Origin: Euptelea pleiosperma | Lineage: Eukaryota; Streptophyta; Magnoliopsida; Ranunculales; Eupteleaceae | Direction of reading: 5' to 3' | Length of the DNA: 64,000 nt | NCBI GenBank assembly: GCA_035048495.1 | Contig: CM068547.1 | Coordinates: forward strand, 20,777,913-20,841,912 | Part shown: piece by piece, positions 48,167 to 63,307 of the stretch | Layout: every line of letters starts with the position of its first letter | Position numbering within the stretch: the stretch's first letter is position 1 | The notes under the pieces: generated by a model | Databases searched by the model: none | What the model was told of the DNA's origin: nothing | What the model saw: only the letters and a program-made list of their open reading frames with translations | Made by a program: the position numbers and the translations under genes

Positions 48167-50029
48167 TGAAAATAGGATTTTTCCGCGTCGTTGGTTACGG
48201 AAACCCTAACTTCAACACATTTGTAATTTGATCCGAGTTTTAATCCTGCAAAATATGCGATATTGTATAGGGATTCGTGTCGGATGTCGATCCGCACTCG
48301 GGGTTAGTGTGCGTAATTCAAAGACATGAAATGACGGATTTTTATCAAGAAAACATGGAGAGGTGAGAATGGTGATTGTAAGTGATTGAAAACATGATTT
48401 TAAAGATAATTTCTAGATTAAGATGCACTGAAAAAAACTCCAAAACATAATATTCAACTTGCTTTATTAATTTATCAAATGTGCATACAATCATAAAACA
48501 TCAGGAAAACCTAATTAGAAAGCATGAAAATTAGAGAGAGAAATGGAGGATTTAGAGAGGGAAAATAGAGAGAACCTAAGGAAGAGAGAGAGACAAACAT
48601 TTAGTATCTTACTGGAAAGAAGGATCAAGTTTTGGAGATCGAAGTGATTTGGCCGATAGATCGGCCATGTATGATTGGCCAAGAAAATTGGTGAGTCACT
48701 CGAAACGTCCGGCCATGGGTGTGCATCTAGTGCACTACCAGATTAATGGTGAGGCGGCAAGGGAGATGGCTTGATCGGCTTTTGTTGAGGCGGCAAGGGA
48801 GATGGCTTCAGCTGGCCATTGAGATGAAGTGCATTGGCCGTGGTTTGAGATGGAGGTGAAGGTTGAGGAGGAGACATGATGCACACGGTTCAACAACGGG
48901 TGATTGCTGGTTGTTGGTGCAGGGACATGGCTGGAGATTCTCACCGGAGTTGTAGCAAGTTTTGTTCTCACCGGAGATGCAGCAGGTTGTGCAGGACAGA
49001 AGGTGGAGGCTAGAGTGTTGTAGTCCGTCCAAATAGTTTTGCAGGGGCAGTGGAGAAAGCCAGGGCGGTAGAAACGTGGAGATGAGTGAAAGAAGACTAC
49101 CGTGATCGAGTTGAGGTTGTGAATGAAGGTAGCGGCTAGCGGATGTGATGGTAGCCTGGATGTGGCTCACAGCAAGGCTGCAACAGCAAAAGGGAACCGG
49201 CAGTGGAGTGATGAAGAGCAGCAACTTCACAGTGAGGAGCACCGTGTTGCAGGTTGCAACAGTCAAAGGGAGCAAGACGGGGAAAGAGAGGGAAGGGAGG
49301 AGGCACCGATGATGCTGGGGTTGCTGGTTTTCTAGAGGAGAGGGGCGGTGGAGAGAGTGAGGGAAGGCAAAAACATGGAGACAGGTGGGGGCGATCTCCC
49401 CTTCTCCTTCTTCTTCTCTTCTCTTTGTTCTTTTCTTTTTGTCTTTTTTTTTTTTTGTTTTTCTGGTTTTGTTTTATTTTTTAGAAGATGGAGATCGAGA
49501 AGGAGAGAACGGTGCTGGTTCGTGCAAAGTTTAACGGCCTGCAAAGGTTGCAGGCTGTGAACCTGTAGGTGAGGGGCGGCAGGCGGTAGCAAGGAGGTGG
49601 GGAGAACTGACGGCCGGAGTTGCAGGTCTGCAACTCCGGCGTTAAAAAAAACGGTAATGAAAAAACGAAAACGAAAACGAAAAAAAAAGAAAAAGAAGAA
49701 GAAGAAGAAGAAGAAGAAGAAGAAGAAGAAGAAGAAGAAGGAGAAGAAGGAGAAGAAGGAGAAGAAGGAGAAGAAGGAGACTGATGCCGTGGAGGAGCAC
49801 TGACGGCCGGAGTTGCAGGCAACTCCGGCGAAGAAGAAGAAGATGAAGAAGAAGAAGAAGAAGAAGAAGAAGAAGGAGAAGAAGGAGAAGAAGGGTGAAT
49901 GCGGGATTGAGAGGGGGAGAGAAAGGAGAAGATTTGAGGGGGATTAGGGTTCGAACGAACCCTTCTCCCTCCTCTTATAAAGCTCCCTATTTCCATTAAT
50001 GGAAATAGGGTATTTTTTGAAAATAAAAA

Positions 50030-50065
<36 letters not shown>

Positions 50066-51028
50066 TAAAAACCTACTTTTCTATGGGGAATCTCCCCAAT
50101 TAGTGGACCCCCCATTTAATTAAAATTATTTTTGAAATTCGCGGGGTCCACTAACTGGTCGGACAGCGGGTCGATGCTGATGGGCCCGGCTACTGGCCCA
50201 CATGGACTGATGATGTCCATCGTCTCACAAGATGATGTGACAGGCATTCTGAAGGCGATCGGATGGATGGTGACTTGATTGGGACCCAGATTGGTAGATC
50301 GACGGATCTAGAGAGATCCAACGGTCCGATTGAAGATCCAACGGTCCGATGGAAGATCCAACGGTCCGAAAGCTAAGGGAGATGAGATAGAGCTGATAGG
50401 CAGGAGTTCTGGGGTTAGGTCAGTAGATTCGAGGATCGAGAGATGAAGAGAGAGAGAGAATAAGGAGAGATGAGAGAAAAAGTATCAAAAAAAATGGAAA
50501 AAAGCACTGGCGGAGGGTCTGGAACCCTGGTCTTCACTGTGACCATCCTCACGCTTCTCCAGTAGAGTCGACCATCATTCTTTGCTGACTCATGTGGCTT
50601 TAAACGCTTTGGTCCGTCTCTTGGTCATTGGCTCTCCTACTCTCTTCGTTCTTTGGGCCGACTTTTTTGTCCTCTTATTCAGCCCATATTTGGCCCATAT
50701 CTTCTAGTTATAGCATGTGGGCTTGTTAAGCTTTGATAATGGGCTTTCATGATCGATTTGGGGCCCACAAGTCTCGAAAATCGTCCCATCGGGGTTTCCT
50801 GCGACAGAAGAAGCGCGTAATGAGACTTTATCAGAACGGCTTAATATTTAGACTTCCGAAAATGTGTTTAATGCATGCAAATATACCATTTCGTCCAGAA
50901 AAGTGTGTTTTACGCAATGAGATAGACTCTTACGTAGAAAAGTGGATAATTAGAGCAGTTTTACGTAGGAGAGTGCAATAACGCTAACAGGATAAGTGCT
51001 TAAAATAAGCACTTTTGAGCGAATATCA
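48167..51028 (-). repeat. Array LTR 3 (5' LTR of unit B and 3' LTR of unit C)
   Basis: 2862 bp. It differs from LTR 1 and LTR 2 by one A in the short A run next to the T30 tract (near 50026). TATA at 49974-49981. Confidence 0.94.
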
Positions 51029-52568
51029 CAACCCCCAACCAGCATATTGCCAATCCTTGGCAATTAGTGCGAAATACATGAGCTTAAAAGGGCTCTGCAC
51101 ATGCTGCACACTTTTTCATATTAGCTCAGGGAAAACCCCGTTCGTCAAATCATTGAATGGATGCAAAAAAAGTTACATGCTAGCGAAGAGTTGGAAAGTT
51201 TTGGCAAGACTACAGACTGATAATCATGACCCAGAATAGTCAGACTCTGCGTGTGTGTGTGCTCAACATTCTCATCATCCGACAGTAAAGATTTCCAGAT
51301 CACCTCTAAGTTTTTATGCCTCGACCTCAAATCTCACATGTTTAGCACTCATAATAGAATCACACAAGAAGGGTTTTCTTCTTTTCTCTCAATTTATATG
51401 TGAGGAGATGTATTTAATATAAAGAGGCAAAAGATCTCACATATGTTTTATTTGAAGGAAGGACATCTTTAACAGAAGAAGATCTCATGATTGGAATACC
51501 ACTTCACTCGGGAACGTCAGATCAAACTCTATAGCTTCTCTTTCTCCAATCTCCACATTTTATGATCGTACTATCCTAGAATCAAGTAGGACTTTCCTGG
51601 GTTGTAATGAGGCTTAGGTCAGGTGTAGAGAGATAAAGGAATACAGGATTTCAAAGATCTTGAGAGGATATTGCCATTTTCTTGAATTTTTCCTGCGACG
51701 TAACACCATTATCTGGTTCTTTTTCCTTTTTTTCGTATTTTTCTCTTTTTCTTGATATTTCTGAGACTGCTCAATTTCTTTTCAGCTCTTCTTCATACTT
51801 TCTTTTCATATTTTGTTTTCAGCTTGAACCACTTTCTTTTCCTTTTGATTCTTCTTCTTTACTTTTCTTTTTCACGGTACACCCACATCAGTTATTCTTT
51901 TGTCCATCTCAAAATAAGGGTAGCTAGTCATGCTTCGTAGCTATACTGGATTTTAGGTTGATGGGATTACAAAGAAAAGGCTTTTATAGAAGGGTTCAAG
52001 GGGTTTCTAGTGAAGTATAATTCAGGTGAGTAAAAAGGCTGAATGGTTCAGAAAAATGGCCTAAATCATTTTCTAGGGTTTGCACTATCATGTATACTGT
52101 CTTGACTGGATACAGAGAAGGTTCTGTCGTAGTAATCCAATGTTGATGTCGTTCCGAGTTCCATGATCGAAGCAAAAGATAATGAGATCTCTCAACGAAT
52201 ATTGCGGGCATGAAGAATAGTGAGTCATCTTGTGACTCAGGATTATTGTATAACTCTCCGAAATGATTAAAGGCTCGAAAGCTTACTGGGTTAGGTCTCC
52301 ACAATTCTTCTCACAGGATCTCTAGAATTTCCAAACTTAGGATGACTCTGATGTTGATAGTGTACAATTGTGCCGAATCTGATTTTTTCTAAGTTTTCAA
52401 ACCTGCTGTAGTCACACTTGACTTGACTCAATGCTAACTTTAAACAAAAATTGACATCCTCAATACTGACTTAACGAAGGTTTTTAGCTAATCAAAGTCA
52501 GGGTATTTGACACATTTTTGAAATTCTAGAAAACTTTTGGAGAACATCGGAAATCACCCAAAAAAAAA

Positions 52569-52616
<48 letters not shown>

Positions 52617-52965
52617 AGACATGAGTTTTGGTAAATACCCACCCCCAACCAAAATATAGCACCGTCCTCGGTGCTCAATACTGGGACATAAAATGATAAC
52701 AAATCAGAGATGATGATGCAAAGATTCAGGAAGGATGTTACCAAGTCGGCAGAAACTCGACAGTGTGTGGTACCTGATGATCGGAAGACTGAATGTACCT
52801 GCATTTCCAGAGATATAACAGTAATAACAAATGCATGAGACTCATGTACTCTAGGAATACCGGAATTGCCTTTCCGAAAGCGCTAAGTTTTACGTCTTCA
52901 GCCAGACATGACGGGGGTGACAGGCACCCCCAACCAAGTTGGAGCACAGGAGACTGAGTAGATCA
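51029..52965 (-). other. 3' noncoding region of unit C
   Basis: As in unit A, with A13T40 at 52560-52612 and one A fewer in the run near 51163. Polypurine tract 51029-51040. Confidence 0.8.
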
Positions 52966-55900
52966 TCAGTCGACATAGGCAGGATCGATGAGATCGATCT
53001 CAAAAGTCTGAATGAACAATACGTCAAGTTCATGGAACTGTTTTAGACGCTGCCCATTGACCTGGAATGAGGAGTGATCCTTGGGATCCTCAATAGTGAT
53101 TGCCCCGAAGGGTGTGACTGCTGTGACCGTATAAGGACCGGTCCACCTAGATTTCAGTTTTCCAGGGAAGAGATGAAGACGAGAATTATAAAGAAGGACC
53201 TTCTGTCCTGGATGGAACTCTTTCCTGAGGATGCTCTTGTCATGTATCCACTTCATTTTGGCTTTGTAATTCTTGGACAAGTTGTAGGCATCATTTCTGA
53301 GTTCTTCTAACTCATTCATTTGAAGTTTCCGCTCCTCCCCTGCGGAGTCTAGGTCGAAGTTGAGCTTCTTAATGGCCCACAGAGCACGATGTTCAATCTC
53401 TACCGGTAGATGACAGGGTTTCCCAAAGACGAGACGATAGGGAGACATATTGAGTGGGGTCTTGTAGGCGGTTCTGTATGCCCATAAAGCATCAGTGAGA
53501 CGAGTAGACCAGTCTTTACGTGTGGTATTGACTGTCTTCTCCAAGATCTGCTTGATCTGACGATTAGAAACCTCCACTTGACCACTAGTCTGCGGATGAT
53601 AAGCTAGGGCAACCTTGTGGGTTACCCCATACTTTTTCATTAAGTTCTCGAATATCTTATTGCAGAAATGGGTGCCCCCATCACTAATGATGGCCTTAGG
53701 GGCACCGAATCGGGCGAAGATGAACTCCTTTAGGAATTTGACCACCACTTTGTGGTCATTGGTCTTGGTGGGAATGGCTTCTATCCATTTGGATACATAG
53801 TCTACCGCAAGGAGAATGTACTCAAAACCATATGAAATGGGAAAGGGGCCCATGAAGTCGATGCCCCAAATGTCAAATATTTCATCGACCTGGATGGGAG
53901 TGAGGGGCATCATGTTCCTCTGGGAGATGCGGCCTAGATGCTGGCAATTAGGACAAGTTTTGCTGTAGATATGGGCATCTTTAAATAATGTGGGCCAGTA
54001 GAATCCGCATTGCAGCACTTTTTCTGCAGTCTTCTTAGTGCTGAAATGACCACCACAAGGTTGGTCATGACATGAGGACAAGATACTGAGTTGGTCCGAC
54101 TCAGGGACACAGAGACGAATGATCTGGTCAGGACAGTATTTATACAAATAAGGGTCATCCCAAGAGTAGTACTTAACTCTTGCTAGGAATTGGCTTTTGT
54201 CCTGTTTTGACCAGTGTGAAGGCGTTTCTTCGGTGACAAGGTAGTTGACAATGTCAGCATACCAAGGATTAACAGAGATGGCGAACAGTTGTTCGTCTGG
54301 AAAGGTTTCAGGGATGGGCTGGGTGTCGAAGGATGACTCTAAAGTCAGTCTAGACAAGTGATCAGCCACTACATTCTCAGTTCCTTTCTTATCCTTAATC
54401 TCGAGGTCGAATTCCTGCAGTAAGAGAATCCATCGAATTAATCGAGGTTTGGTTTCCTTTTTCGACATGAGATAACGAAGGGCTGCATGATCAGTGTACA
54501 CAACCACCTTAGTGGCTAAGAGGTACTGACGGAATTTATCAAGGGCGAAGACTACCGCCAGGAGTTCTTTCTCAGTGGTGGAGTAATTCATTTGGGCAGA
54601 GTTAAGAGTTTTGCTCGCGTAGTAGATCACGTGTGACCTTTTGTCAACTCTCTGCCCTAGAACAGCGCCTAACGCGTAGTCAGAAGCATCGCACATTACC
54701 TCGAAAGGTAGAGTCCAATCCGGGGGACGGATAATGGGCGCAGTAGTGAGCTCAGATTTGAGACGCTCAAATGCCTTGACACAGTCAGCATTAAAGTCGA
54801 AAGGACTATCTTTAGCTAGAAGATAGGACAGAGGTCGAGCGATTTGAGAGAAGTCCTTGATGAATCGCCTATAGAATCCTCCGTGTCCCAAAAAGGACCG
54901 GATGTCACGTACGGACTTAGGAATGGGCAAGGTCGAGATGATATCGATTTTAGCTTTGTCGACCTCAATGCCCTGATGGGAAATGACATGTCCCAGAACT
55001 ATGCCTTTCTTCACCATGAAGTGGCATTTCTCCCAATTGAGGACAAGTCGCTTGTCCTGACAGCGTTGAAGTACCAGCCCTAGATGGGTCAGACAGTCAT
55101 CAAAGGATGACCCAAAAACTGAGAAGTCGTCCATAAAGACTTCGAGGAATTTTTCCACCATGTCAGAGAATATACTCATCATACACCTTTGAAAGGTCGC
55201 GGGTGCATTGCAGAGGCCAAAGGGCATGCGCTTGTAGGCAAAAGTGCCAAAGGGACAGGTGAAAGTTGTCTTCTCGTGATCCTCAGGGGCGATGGGTATT
55301 TGATTATACCCTGAGTAACCATCGAGGAAGCAGTAATAGGAGTGACCTGCTAATCTCTCCAACATTTGGTCTATGAAGGGTAAAGGAAAATGGTCCTTCC
55401 TAGTGTTGGTGTTGAGTCGTCGGTAATCGATGCAGACTCTCCACCCTTTCTTCAGACGCTGGGTGACCATTTCCTTGTTCTCATTTTCCACAACTGTGAA
55501 TCCTGCCTTTTTAGGGACGACATGAATAGGACTCACCCATTTGCTATCGGAGATGGGGTAAATGATACCCGCATCTAACAGTTTAAGGACCTCGTCCCGG
55601 ACTACATCCTTCAAGACTGGGTTCAACCTCCTCTGGTGTTCTCGAGAGGTTTTGGATTCATCCTCGAGATAGATGTGATGTTGGCACACCGAGGGGTCTA
55701 TGCCACGAATATCATCTATAGTCCAACCTATCGCAGATTTGTGCTCGTTGAGCAGCTCGAGAAGTTTCTTACGTTCACTCTCAGACAAAGCGGAAGCAAT
55801 AATGACAGGGTAGGTTTCCTTAGGACCAAGATAGGCATAGGAAAGATCTGTTGGAAGTGGCTTGAGCTCCAATGTTGGAGCAGATGGAGTTGAAGTAGGT

Positions 55901-58731
55901 GTCACAGAAGACACGGATTGAAGAGGTTTGACTTCAGTAGTAAAAGGAATGATGGGTTCTCTGGCCATGGTTATCAGAGGCTCGAACTCGATGAGTGGAG
56001 CGGGGATCTCTAGCAGTGGAGCAGTCTCCAAAAGATCATTGAGATCAGAAATAGCTGACTCTGTTGCAAAGTCAGCCCCAAAGTGTGCTAGACACTGTTT
56101 AAGAATATCTTCGGTGGAGTCCGGGATTAGACTCTCAACGGCACACATTTCATCGGTCACTTCGCGATCGGCATCTTGTTGCATTAAACGAAAGATATTG
56201 ACCTCAGCTTTGAGGTTTCCGAAAGCAATGGACATGTTTCCGTCCCGACAACCGATGTGTGCGTTCGCGGTGGCAAGGAATGGACGGCCTAAGATGACCG
56301 GAATGCGGTTATCCTGACACGGCTCGGTGTCTAGAATGATAAAGTCCACAGGATAATAAAAGTCAGCGACTTTTACTAGGACATCTTCAATGATTCCTCT
56401 TGGAATCTTGATGGACTGATCAGCCAATTTCAGGGTGACATTGGTAGGCTTCATATCTTTCAGTCCTAACTGCTGATATACCGAGAACGGGATGAGGTTA
56501 ACGCTAGCCCCTAAATCTAGCAAGGCAGTGCAGCTAAAGTTGTCACCAATTTCACATTGGACAGTTGGGCTACCTGGATCCTTGTGTTTGATCACACTAT
56601 TGCGTTGAATGAACGCGGTAGCTTTTTCGGCCAAGAAGGCAGCTTTGGGTACATGCGTACGCCGCTTAACTGTGCACAAGTCCTTGAGGAATTTGGCATA
56701 GGAAGGGATTTGCTTGATAGCAGAAAGGAATGGGATATTGATCTGGACGTCTTTAAAGACATCTAAGATCTCAGAGAATTGCTGATCCCGCTTATCTTGG
56801 ACAAGTCTGTCCGGGAAGGGAGGCTTTACTCGACAAATGGCTTTGTCTTTAGCCTTAGATTTCTGCACAGGGATATCTGATGTTGGTGCAGAGGTAGAAG
56901 AAGCAGAGGTAGGATTAGGACTAGTTTCCTCTGTGCGAGTGATGGGTGCTGGAGATGGCACCGGTGGTGGTTGGACTCCCATGTCCACAGTTTTTCCAGA
57001 TCGTAGGGTGGTTACAGCTTGCACCTCCCCTTGACAATTCTCATTCTGGCTTTGAGATTGGGATCCGATCTCATATACTGCCCCTTTGGCATTTCCTTTA
57101 GGGTTGGCAATGGGTTGGCTAGGAAAGATCCCCTTAGCTTTCTCAGCTTCCAAGTTACCTAGACGTTGCTCTAGACGAAGCATGGATTGCTGTTGCTGTT
57201 GCTCTAGGCGTTGCATAGATTGTTGTTGCTGAGTAATGAGTTGAGCTAGAAGGTCTTCGATACCAGATTTGGGGACCGACTGTTGGGGGGCAGCTAATGG
57301 GAGCTGAGGCACCAATTCGCGACTCGAGCTCATTGGGGCATTATAGTTATAGGCTGGAGAATTAGTTGGGACAATCGGTTGGTTCTGAAAGGTCTGTGGG
57401 ACTCTTTGCTGATTCTGAAATGTGCTCGATTGTCCAGAGTATTGACCCTGTTGGAACTGCTGGTTCTGATTAGATGGGTACTGAGTCTGCTGGTATTGTC
57501 CCTGATTGAATTGCCTATTGGGTTGATTGAACCCAGGAGGATACATGCCCTGAGGTTGACGTGGAGGTTGAGCTTGTGGTTGAGTAGACTGAGGCCTCCA
57601 AGAAAAGTTAGGGTGGTTTCTCGTGTCCGGATGATAAGATTGACTATACGAGTTCTGAGTGGGTGGTTTGTATGTGCTGAAAGCACAAACTTCTTCCTGA
57701 AGAGGATTAGACCACCCTTCATTCAAAGGACAATGCTCAGTAGTATGGGAGGGTTGCAGACAGAGGGTGCAGGATTCCATAGGGCTCTCGTGTCCCACAT
57801 GCATGACTGGGGTAGACTGTTGAGTAGGCTTTTGGACAGACACAGCCAGTGCCGAGACTGACTTGCTCAACTCTTGAATGACAGATCGAAGCTCCGTATC
57901 AGCTGTAGCATCATGTCCCTTGGTTGTCCTTTGGACCGAAGTGGTTCGACTGAACTCTGAGTCAGTCGTCCAATGTTGAGAGTTTTCTCCTAACTCTCCC
58001 AAGAATTTGTATGCATCGGTCGGAGTTTGGTGCAGGAATTTTCCTTGGCACATTGACTCTACCATGGTCCGGGACTCATCAGTAAGTCCCTTGTAGAAGA
58101 CGTGGACAAGATTGCCCTTGTCGATGCTATGGTGGGGACACTTAGTCAAGTAGTCTTGGAATCTATCCCATGCTTCAAAAAATTTCTCATCGGACTTCTG
58201 TCTAAAGTCCTGAATGAGTTGCTTCATTTGGTTGGTCCGAGTCATGGGGTAGAATTTAGACATGAATTTGCCCACCAATTCTTTCCAACTGCTGATTGAA
58301 TCAGCGGGTAAGGAGTAGAGCCAATCTGAGGCTCGGTCTTTGAGCGAGAATGGGAAAACTCGCAGACGGACATTGTCATCATCGAGGTTCTGATTTTTGA
58401 AAAGTAGGATGACATGTTGGAATTCCCTAATATGGGAATATGGGTCTTCTCTTGGGAGACCACGAAAGGTTGGCAGCATTTGGATCGTCTGTGGCCTGAT
58501 CTCAAATTGTACCGCCGTAGTAGGTGGGAGAACAATGCAAGTGGGCGGATTGGCAGAGATAGGAGCGAACGTCTCGATAAGAGGTCGTTCGACTGCCATG
58601 ACTACAAAGGTAGTAGTACTGGGGGAGGCGGGTGGGGAAAGAGATGGGGAAGAATTCAGTGGAGGATCCACTGTAGGGACGTGATTCTCAGATCGAATCA
58701 AGCGCTTGTTCGGGCGAGTCCAACCGGGCAT
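52966..58731 (-). CDS. Athila-like gag-pol polyprotein, unit C
   Basis: Third copy, with a predicted protein identical to units A and B (first ATG at 58731; alternative ATG at 58599). It lies 12279 bp from unit B. Intact catalytic residues in three successive copies show the array is young or kept homogeneous. LTR 4 would be its promoter. Confidence 0.95.
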   Translation of the reverse strand: MPGWTRPNKRLIRSENHVPTVDPPLNSSPSLSPPASPSTTTFVVMAVERPLIETFAPISANPPTCIVLPPTTAVQFEIRPQTIQMLPTFRGLPREDPYSHIREFQHVILLFKNQNLDDDNVRLRVFPFSLKDRASDWLYSLPADSISSWKELVGKFMSKFYPMTRTNQMKQLIQDFRQKSDEKFFEAWDRFQDYLTKCPHHSIDKGNLVHVFYKGLTDESRTMVESMCQGKFLHQTPTDAYKFLGELGENSQHWTTDSEFSRTTSVQRTTKGHDATADTELRSVIQELSKSVSALAVSVQKPTQQSTPVMHVGHESPMESCTLCLQPSHTTEHCPLNEGWSNPLQEEVCAFSTYKPPTQNSYSQSYHPDTRNHPNFSWRPQSTQPQAQPPRQPQGMYPPGFNQPNRQFNQGQYQQTQYPSNQNQQFQQGQYSGQSSTFQNQQRVPQTFQNQPIVPTNSPAYNYNAPMSSSRELVPQLPLAAPQQSVPKSGIEDLLAQLITQQQQSMQRLEQQQQQSMLRLEQRLGNLEAEKAKGIFPSQPIANPKGNAKGAVYEIGSQSQSQNENCQGEVQAVTTLRSGKTVDMGVQPPPVPSPAPITRTEETSPNPTSASSTSAPTSDIPVQKSKAKDKAICRVKPPFPDRLVQDKRDQQFSEILDVFKDVQINIPFLSAIKQIPSYAKFLKDLCTVKRRTHVPKAAFLAEKATAFIQRNSVIKHKDPGSPTVQCEIGDNFSCTALLDLGASVNLIPFSVYQQLGLKDMKPTNVTLKLADQSIKIPRGIIEDVLVKVADFYYPVDFIILDTEPCQDNRIPVILGRPFLATANAHIGCRDGNMSIAFGNLKAEVNIFRLMQQDADREVTDEMCAVESLIPDSTEDILKQCLAHFGADFATESAISDLNDLLETAPLLEIPAPLIEFEPLITMAREPIIPFTTEVKPLQSVSSVTPTSTPSAPTLELKPLPTDLSYAYLGPKETYPVIIASALSESERKKLLELLNEHKSAIGWTIDDIRGIDPSVCQHHIYLEDESKTSREHQRRLNPVLKDVVRDEVLKLLDAGIIYPISDSKWVSPIHVVPKKAGFTVVENENKEMVTQRLKKGWRVCIDYRRLNTNTRKDHFPLPFIDQMLERLAGHSYYCFLDGYSGYNQIPIAPEDHEKTTFTCPFGTFAYKRMPFGLCNAPATFQRCMMSIFSDMVEKFLEVFMDDFSVFGSSFDDCLTHLGLVLQRCQDKRLVLNWEKCHFMVKKGIVLGHVISHQGIEVDKAKIDIISTLPIPKSVRDIRSFLGHGGFYRRFIKDFSQIARPLSYLLAKDSPFDFNADCVKAFERLKSELTTAPIIRPPDWTLPFEVMCDASDYALGAVLGQRVDKRSHVIYYASKTLNSAQMNYSTTEKELLAVVFALDKFRQYLLATKVVVYTDHAALRYLMSKKETKPRLIRWILLLQEFDLEIKDKKGTENVVADHLSRLTLESSFDTQPIPETFPDEQLFAISVNPWYADIVNYLVTEETPSHWSKQDKSQFLARVKYYSWDDPYLYKYCPDQIIRLCVPESDQLSILSSCHDQPCGGHFSTKKTAEKVLQCGFYWPTLFKDAHIYSKTCPNCQHLGRISQRNMMPLTPIQVDEIFDIWGIDFMGPFPISYGFEYILLAVDYVSKWIEAIPTKTNDHKVVVKFLKEFIFARFGAPKAIISDGGTHFCNKIFENLMKKYGVTHKVALAYHPQTSGQVEVSNRQIKQILEKTVNTTRKDWSTRLTDALWAYRTAYKTPLNMSPYRLVFGKPCHLPVEIEHRALWAIKKLNFDLDSAGEERKLQMNELEELRNDAYNLSKNYKAKMKWIHDKSILRKEFHPGQKVLLYNSRLHLFPGKLKSRWTGPYTVTAVTPFGAITIEDPKDHSSFQVNGQRLKQFHELDVLFIQTFEIDLIDPAYVD

Positions 58732-58746
58732 ACGCGAATGAGGCAA

Positions 58747-60445
58747 GCTCTATACTTGGCAAAAAGTTGCCAGAGAGGAACACTATCCTAAATGATGCAC
58801 ACCAAGCACAGATAATCCTATTCTAAGCAATCAGGATATATTTTAGGAATTATCTTAGTTAGTTTTGGGGCTAGAGTAGATTATGACAGTGGGCGGACCA
58901 CTGGTTTATCTTTTAACCGCCGGACTAACTGTTTTGCACTCAGAGGTTCTCACCAGGCTACACTCTTCAGAGCGAATCCTTTAGTACTAACTCTAGTTAA
59001 CAACAAGGCAATCCGAAGCCTAGACAGACGTGCGGCACAATGGCTGACTTAAGTACGTCCCAGACTAACCGGATTGGTCAAGTAGATAAGAAGAGTGTTC
59101 CCTCGGGTTAAGCTAGGGTTGATGCGTGTTCCTAGTCCACACGCAACTAACCGCCGAATAGTCCAAGATGCCACGTCGAGCTCAGTGTACTTGAGTAGCA
59201 GGGACTTATGGGTGTGTTAGACAACAGGGACCCGCGCTCGTGGTCTTATTTCGATTGGATGTTAAGCGGGTTCGCTTTGCGTGGATTTTTCCTCGAACAC
59301 CGGGCTAATTGGCTCTACTTCTTGATTCTTTTTAATTAAATGGAGCCTTGGGATCAAATCAGTTAGAATGATGAGGTGGGTGATGAAATCCCACCAGTTT
59401 CAATTTGGAGCCGGGTCTGCTCTCTTAGAGTTGATTGATTAACGGCCACGCCACGCAAGTCGAATAAGTTGTTGCTAGAAAACAAATAGACAAGCGGCAA
59501 TGATGCACCCAATATGCTCTGTATCGCACTCAAGGCGAGGATAGAGACTTACCTCCCGTGGGCCACGCCACGGGGTCTCCTCCGTGGGTTAGAGAGGGGT
59601 ATCCTAATGGGCTTGGGCCCGACTCCACCTCTTTGAGCTTTCGCTCTCTACCCACACTGGATCGTGTTCCTGCAGAAAAGTTAGATCGCACGGTCTAGGT
59701 ATTTGGGATTCTATTTGGAAGATCCTTGCCTTTTTAGGGTTCACTAAACAAGCACTGGATTTAGGCAAGTTTTTGAATTAATTTCCAAATTCGAGATGGG
59801 TTAAAATTTAGGAATTCCCAGATTGGAAAATACCTAGATTGGAAAGTTTCCCGAACTGTGGAGATCTTCCAAGAAAGATTTGATTGCGAGATCCCTTATA
59901 ATTTTGGGAAATTTCCCAAAATTGAAATTCTGCTAGATTTGGGGCGTTTCCTTTTGCAGACTTTTCCAAATTCGGAAGATTTCTAAAGATAGAAATTCTT
60001 CTAAAGAGGAAACTTCTAAGAGGGGAAACCCTAATTAAGCAGAGTATCAAGATTTTGGAATCTTTCCAAAAATCGCAAATCCTTGATTGGTGATTTCTAA
60101 AAATCTGCAGAATATAAAACCCTAATTTTTTTGAATTTTGATTTTTTAATTTTTTTGGTAATTTCCACTTAATCTAGGGTTTCTAAAAAACCCTAGAACA
60201 AGATCTAGCAGTTATATGGAAAGCAGGAAAATTCCTAAATTATTACAAATTGCACTCGGCCTTCCGAGGCATTAAAAATAGTAATTTAAAAACTGCTAAA
60301 AATCACTAAAAACAAAAAAAATAGAAAGTTTCCCGAAAAAGGTCGGGCTGTCCAAATTGAGCAGCTTTCCGATTCAGCAACTTTCCAATTCCGTCTTTAC
60401 GTCCTTTTTCGCACTCCCGAACACCCGAGCGGCAGCGGCGCCATT
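58747..60445 (-). other. 5' leader and primer site of unit C
   Basis: Same as unit B (G at 59672). Primer site 60426-60443, two bases from LTR 4. Confidence 0.82.
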
Positions 60446-62309
60446 TGAAAATAGGATTTTTCCGCGTCGTTGGTTACGGAAACCCTAACTTCAACACATT
60501 TGTAATTTGATCCGAGTTTTAATCCTGCAAAATATGCGATATTGTATAGGGATTCGTGTCGGATGTCGATCCGCACTCGGGGTTAGTGTGCGTAATTCAA
60601 AGACATGAAATGACGGATTTTTATCAAGAAAACATGGAGAGGTGAGAATGGTGATTGTAAGTGATTGAAAACATGATTTTAAAGATAATTTCTAGATTAA
60701 GATGCACTGAAAAAAACTCCAAAACATAATATTCAACTTGCTTTATTAATTTATCAAATGTGCATACAATCATAAAACATCAGGAAAACCTAATTAGAAA
60801 GCATGAAAATTAGAGAGAGAAATGGAGGATTTAGAGAGGGAAAATAGAGAGAACCTAAGGAAGAGAGAGAGACAAACATTTAGTATCTTACTGGAAAGAA
60901 GGATCAAGTTTTGGAGATCGAAGTGATTTGGCCGATAGATCGGCCATGTATGATTGGCCAAGAAAATTGGTGAGTCACTCGAAACGTCCGGCCATGGGTG
61001 TGCATCTAGTGCACTACCAGATTAATGGTGAGGCGGCAAGGGAGATGGCTTGATCGGCTTTTGTTGAGGCGGCAAGGGAGATGGCTTCAGCTGGCCATTG
61101 AGATGAAGTGCATTGGCCGTGGTTTGAGATGGAGGTGAAGGTTGAGGAGGAGACATGATGCACACGGTTCAACAACGGGTGATTGCTGGTTGTTGGTGCA
61201 GGGACATGGCTGGAGATTCTCACCGGAGTTGTAGCAAGTTTTGTTCTCACCGGAGATGCAGCAGGTTGTGCAGGACAGAAGGTGGAGGCTAGAGTGTTGT
61301 AGTCCGTCCAAATAGTTTTGCAGGGGCAGTGGAGAAAGCCAGGGCGGTAGAAACGTGGAGATGAGTGAAAGAAGACTACCGTGATCGAGTTGAGGTTGTG
61401 AATGAAGGTAGCGGCTAGCGGATGTGATGGTAGCCTGGATGTGGCTCACAGCAAGGCTGCAACAGCAAAAGGGAACCGGCAGTGGAGTGATGAAGAGCAG
61501 CAACTTCACAGTGAGGAGCACCGTGTTGCAGGTTGCAACAGTCAAAGGGAGCAAGACGGGGAAAGAGAGGGAAGGGAGGAGGCACCGATGATGCTGGGGT
61601 TGCTGGTTTTCTAGAGGAGAGGGGCGGTGGAGAGAGTGAGGGAAGGCAAAAACATGGAGACAGGTGGGGGCGATCTCCCCTTCTCCTTCTTCTTCTCTTC
61701 TCTTTGTTCTTTTCTTTTTGTCTTTTTTTTTTTTTGTTTTTCTGGTTTTGTTTTATTTTTTAGAAGATGGAGATCGAGAAGGAGAGAACGGTGCTGGTTC
61801 GTGCAAAGTTTAACGGCCTGCAAAGGTTGCAGGCTGTGAACCTGTAGGTGAGGGGCGGCAGGCGGTAGCAAGGAGGTGGGGAGAACTGACGGCCGGAGTT
61901 GCAGGTCTGCAACTCCGGCGTTAAAAAAAACGGTAATGAAAAAACGAAAACGAAAACGAAAAAAAAAGAAAAAGAAGAAGAAGAAGAAGAAGAAGAAGAA
62001 GAAGAAGAAGAAGAAGAAGGAGAAGAAGGAGAAGAAGGAGAAGAAGGAGAAGAAGGAGACTGATGCCGTGGAGGAGCACTGACGGCCGGAGTTGCAGGCA
62101 ACTCCGGCGAAGAAGAAGAAGATGAAGAAGAAGAAGAAGAAGAAGAAGAAGAAGGAGAAGAAGGAGAAGAAGGGTGAATGCGGGATTGAGAGGGGGAGAG
62201 AAAGGAGAAGATTTGAGGGGGATTAGGGTTCGAACGAACCCTTCTCCCTCCTCTTATAAAGCTCCCTATTTCCATTAATGGAAATAGGGTATTTTTTGAA
62301 AATAAAAAA

Positions 62310-62344
<35 letters not shown>

Positions 62345-63307
62345 TAAAAACCTACTTTTCTATGGGGAATCTCCCCAATTAGTGGACCCCCCATTTAATT
62401 AAAATTATTTTTGAAATTCGCGGGGTCCACTAACTGGTCGGACAGCGGGTCGATGCTGATGGGCCCGGCTACTGGCCCACATGGACTGATGATGTCCATC
62501 GTCTCACAAGATGATGTGACAGGCATTCTGAAGGCGATCGGATGGATGGTGACTTGATTGGGACCCAGATTGGTAGATCGACGGATCTAGAGAGATCCAA
62601 CGGTCCGATTGAAGATCCAACGGTCCGATGGAAGATCCAACGGTCCGAAAGCTAAGGGAGATGAGATAGAGCTGATAGGCAGGAGTTCTGGGGTTAGGTC
62701 AGTAGATTCGAGGATCGAGAGATGAAGAGAGAGAGAGAATAAGGAGAGATGAGAGAAAAAGTATCAAAAAAAATGGAAAAAAGCACTGGCGGAGGGTCTG
62801 GAACCCTGGTCTTCACTGTGACCATCCTCACGCTTCTCCAGTAGAGTCGACCATCATTCTTTGCTGACTCATGTGGCTTTAAACGCTTTGGTCCGTCTCT
62901 TGGTCATTGGCTCTCCTACTCTCTTCGTTCTTTGGGCCGACTTTTTTGTCCTCTTATTCAGCCCATATTTGGCCCATATCTTCTAGTTATAGCATGTGGG
63001 CTTGTTAAGCTTTGATAATGGGCTTTCATGATCGATTTGGGGCCCACAAGTCTCGAAAATCGTCCCATCGGGGTTTCCTGCGACAGAAGAAGCGCGTAAT
63101 GAGACTTTATCAGAACGGCTTAATATTTAGACTTCCGAAAATGTGTTTAATGCATGCAAATATACCATTTCGTCCAGAAAAGTGTGTTTTACGCAATGAG
63201 ATAGACTCTTACGTAGAAAAGTGGATAATTAGAGCAGTTTTACGTAGGAGAGTGCAATAACGCTAACAGGATAAGTGCTTAAAATAAGCACTTTTGAGCG
63301 AATATCA
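60446..63307 (-). repeat. Array LTR 4 (5' LTR of unit C and 3' LTR of unit D)
   Basis: 2862 bp; T tract 29 instead of 30. It is followed by a polypurine tract and another internal region, so the array does not end here. TATA at 62253-62260. Confidence 0.94.
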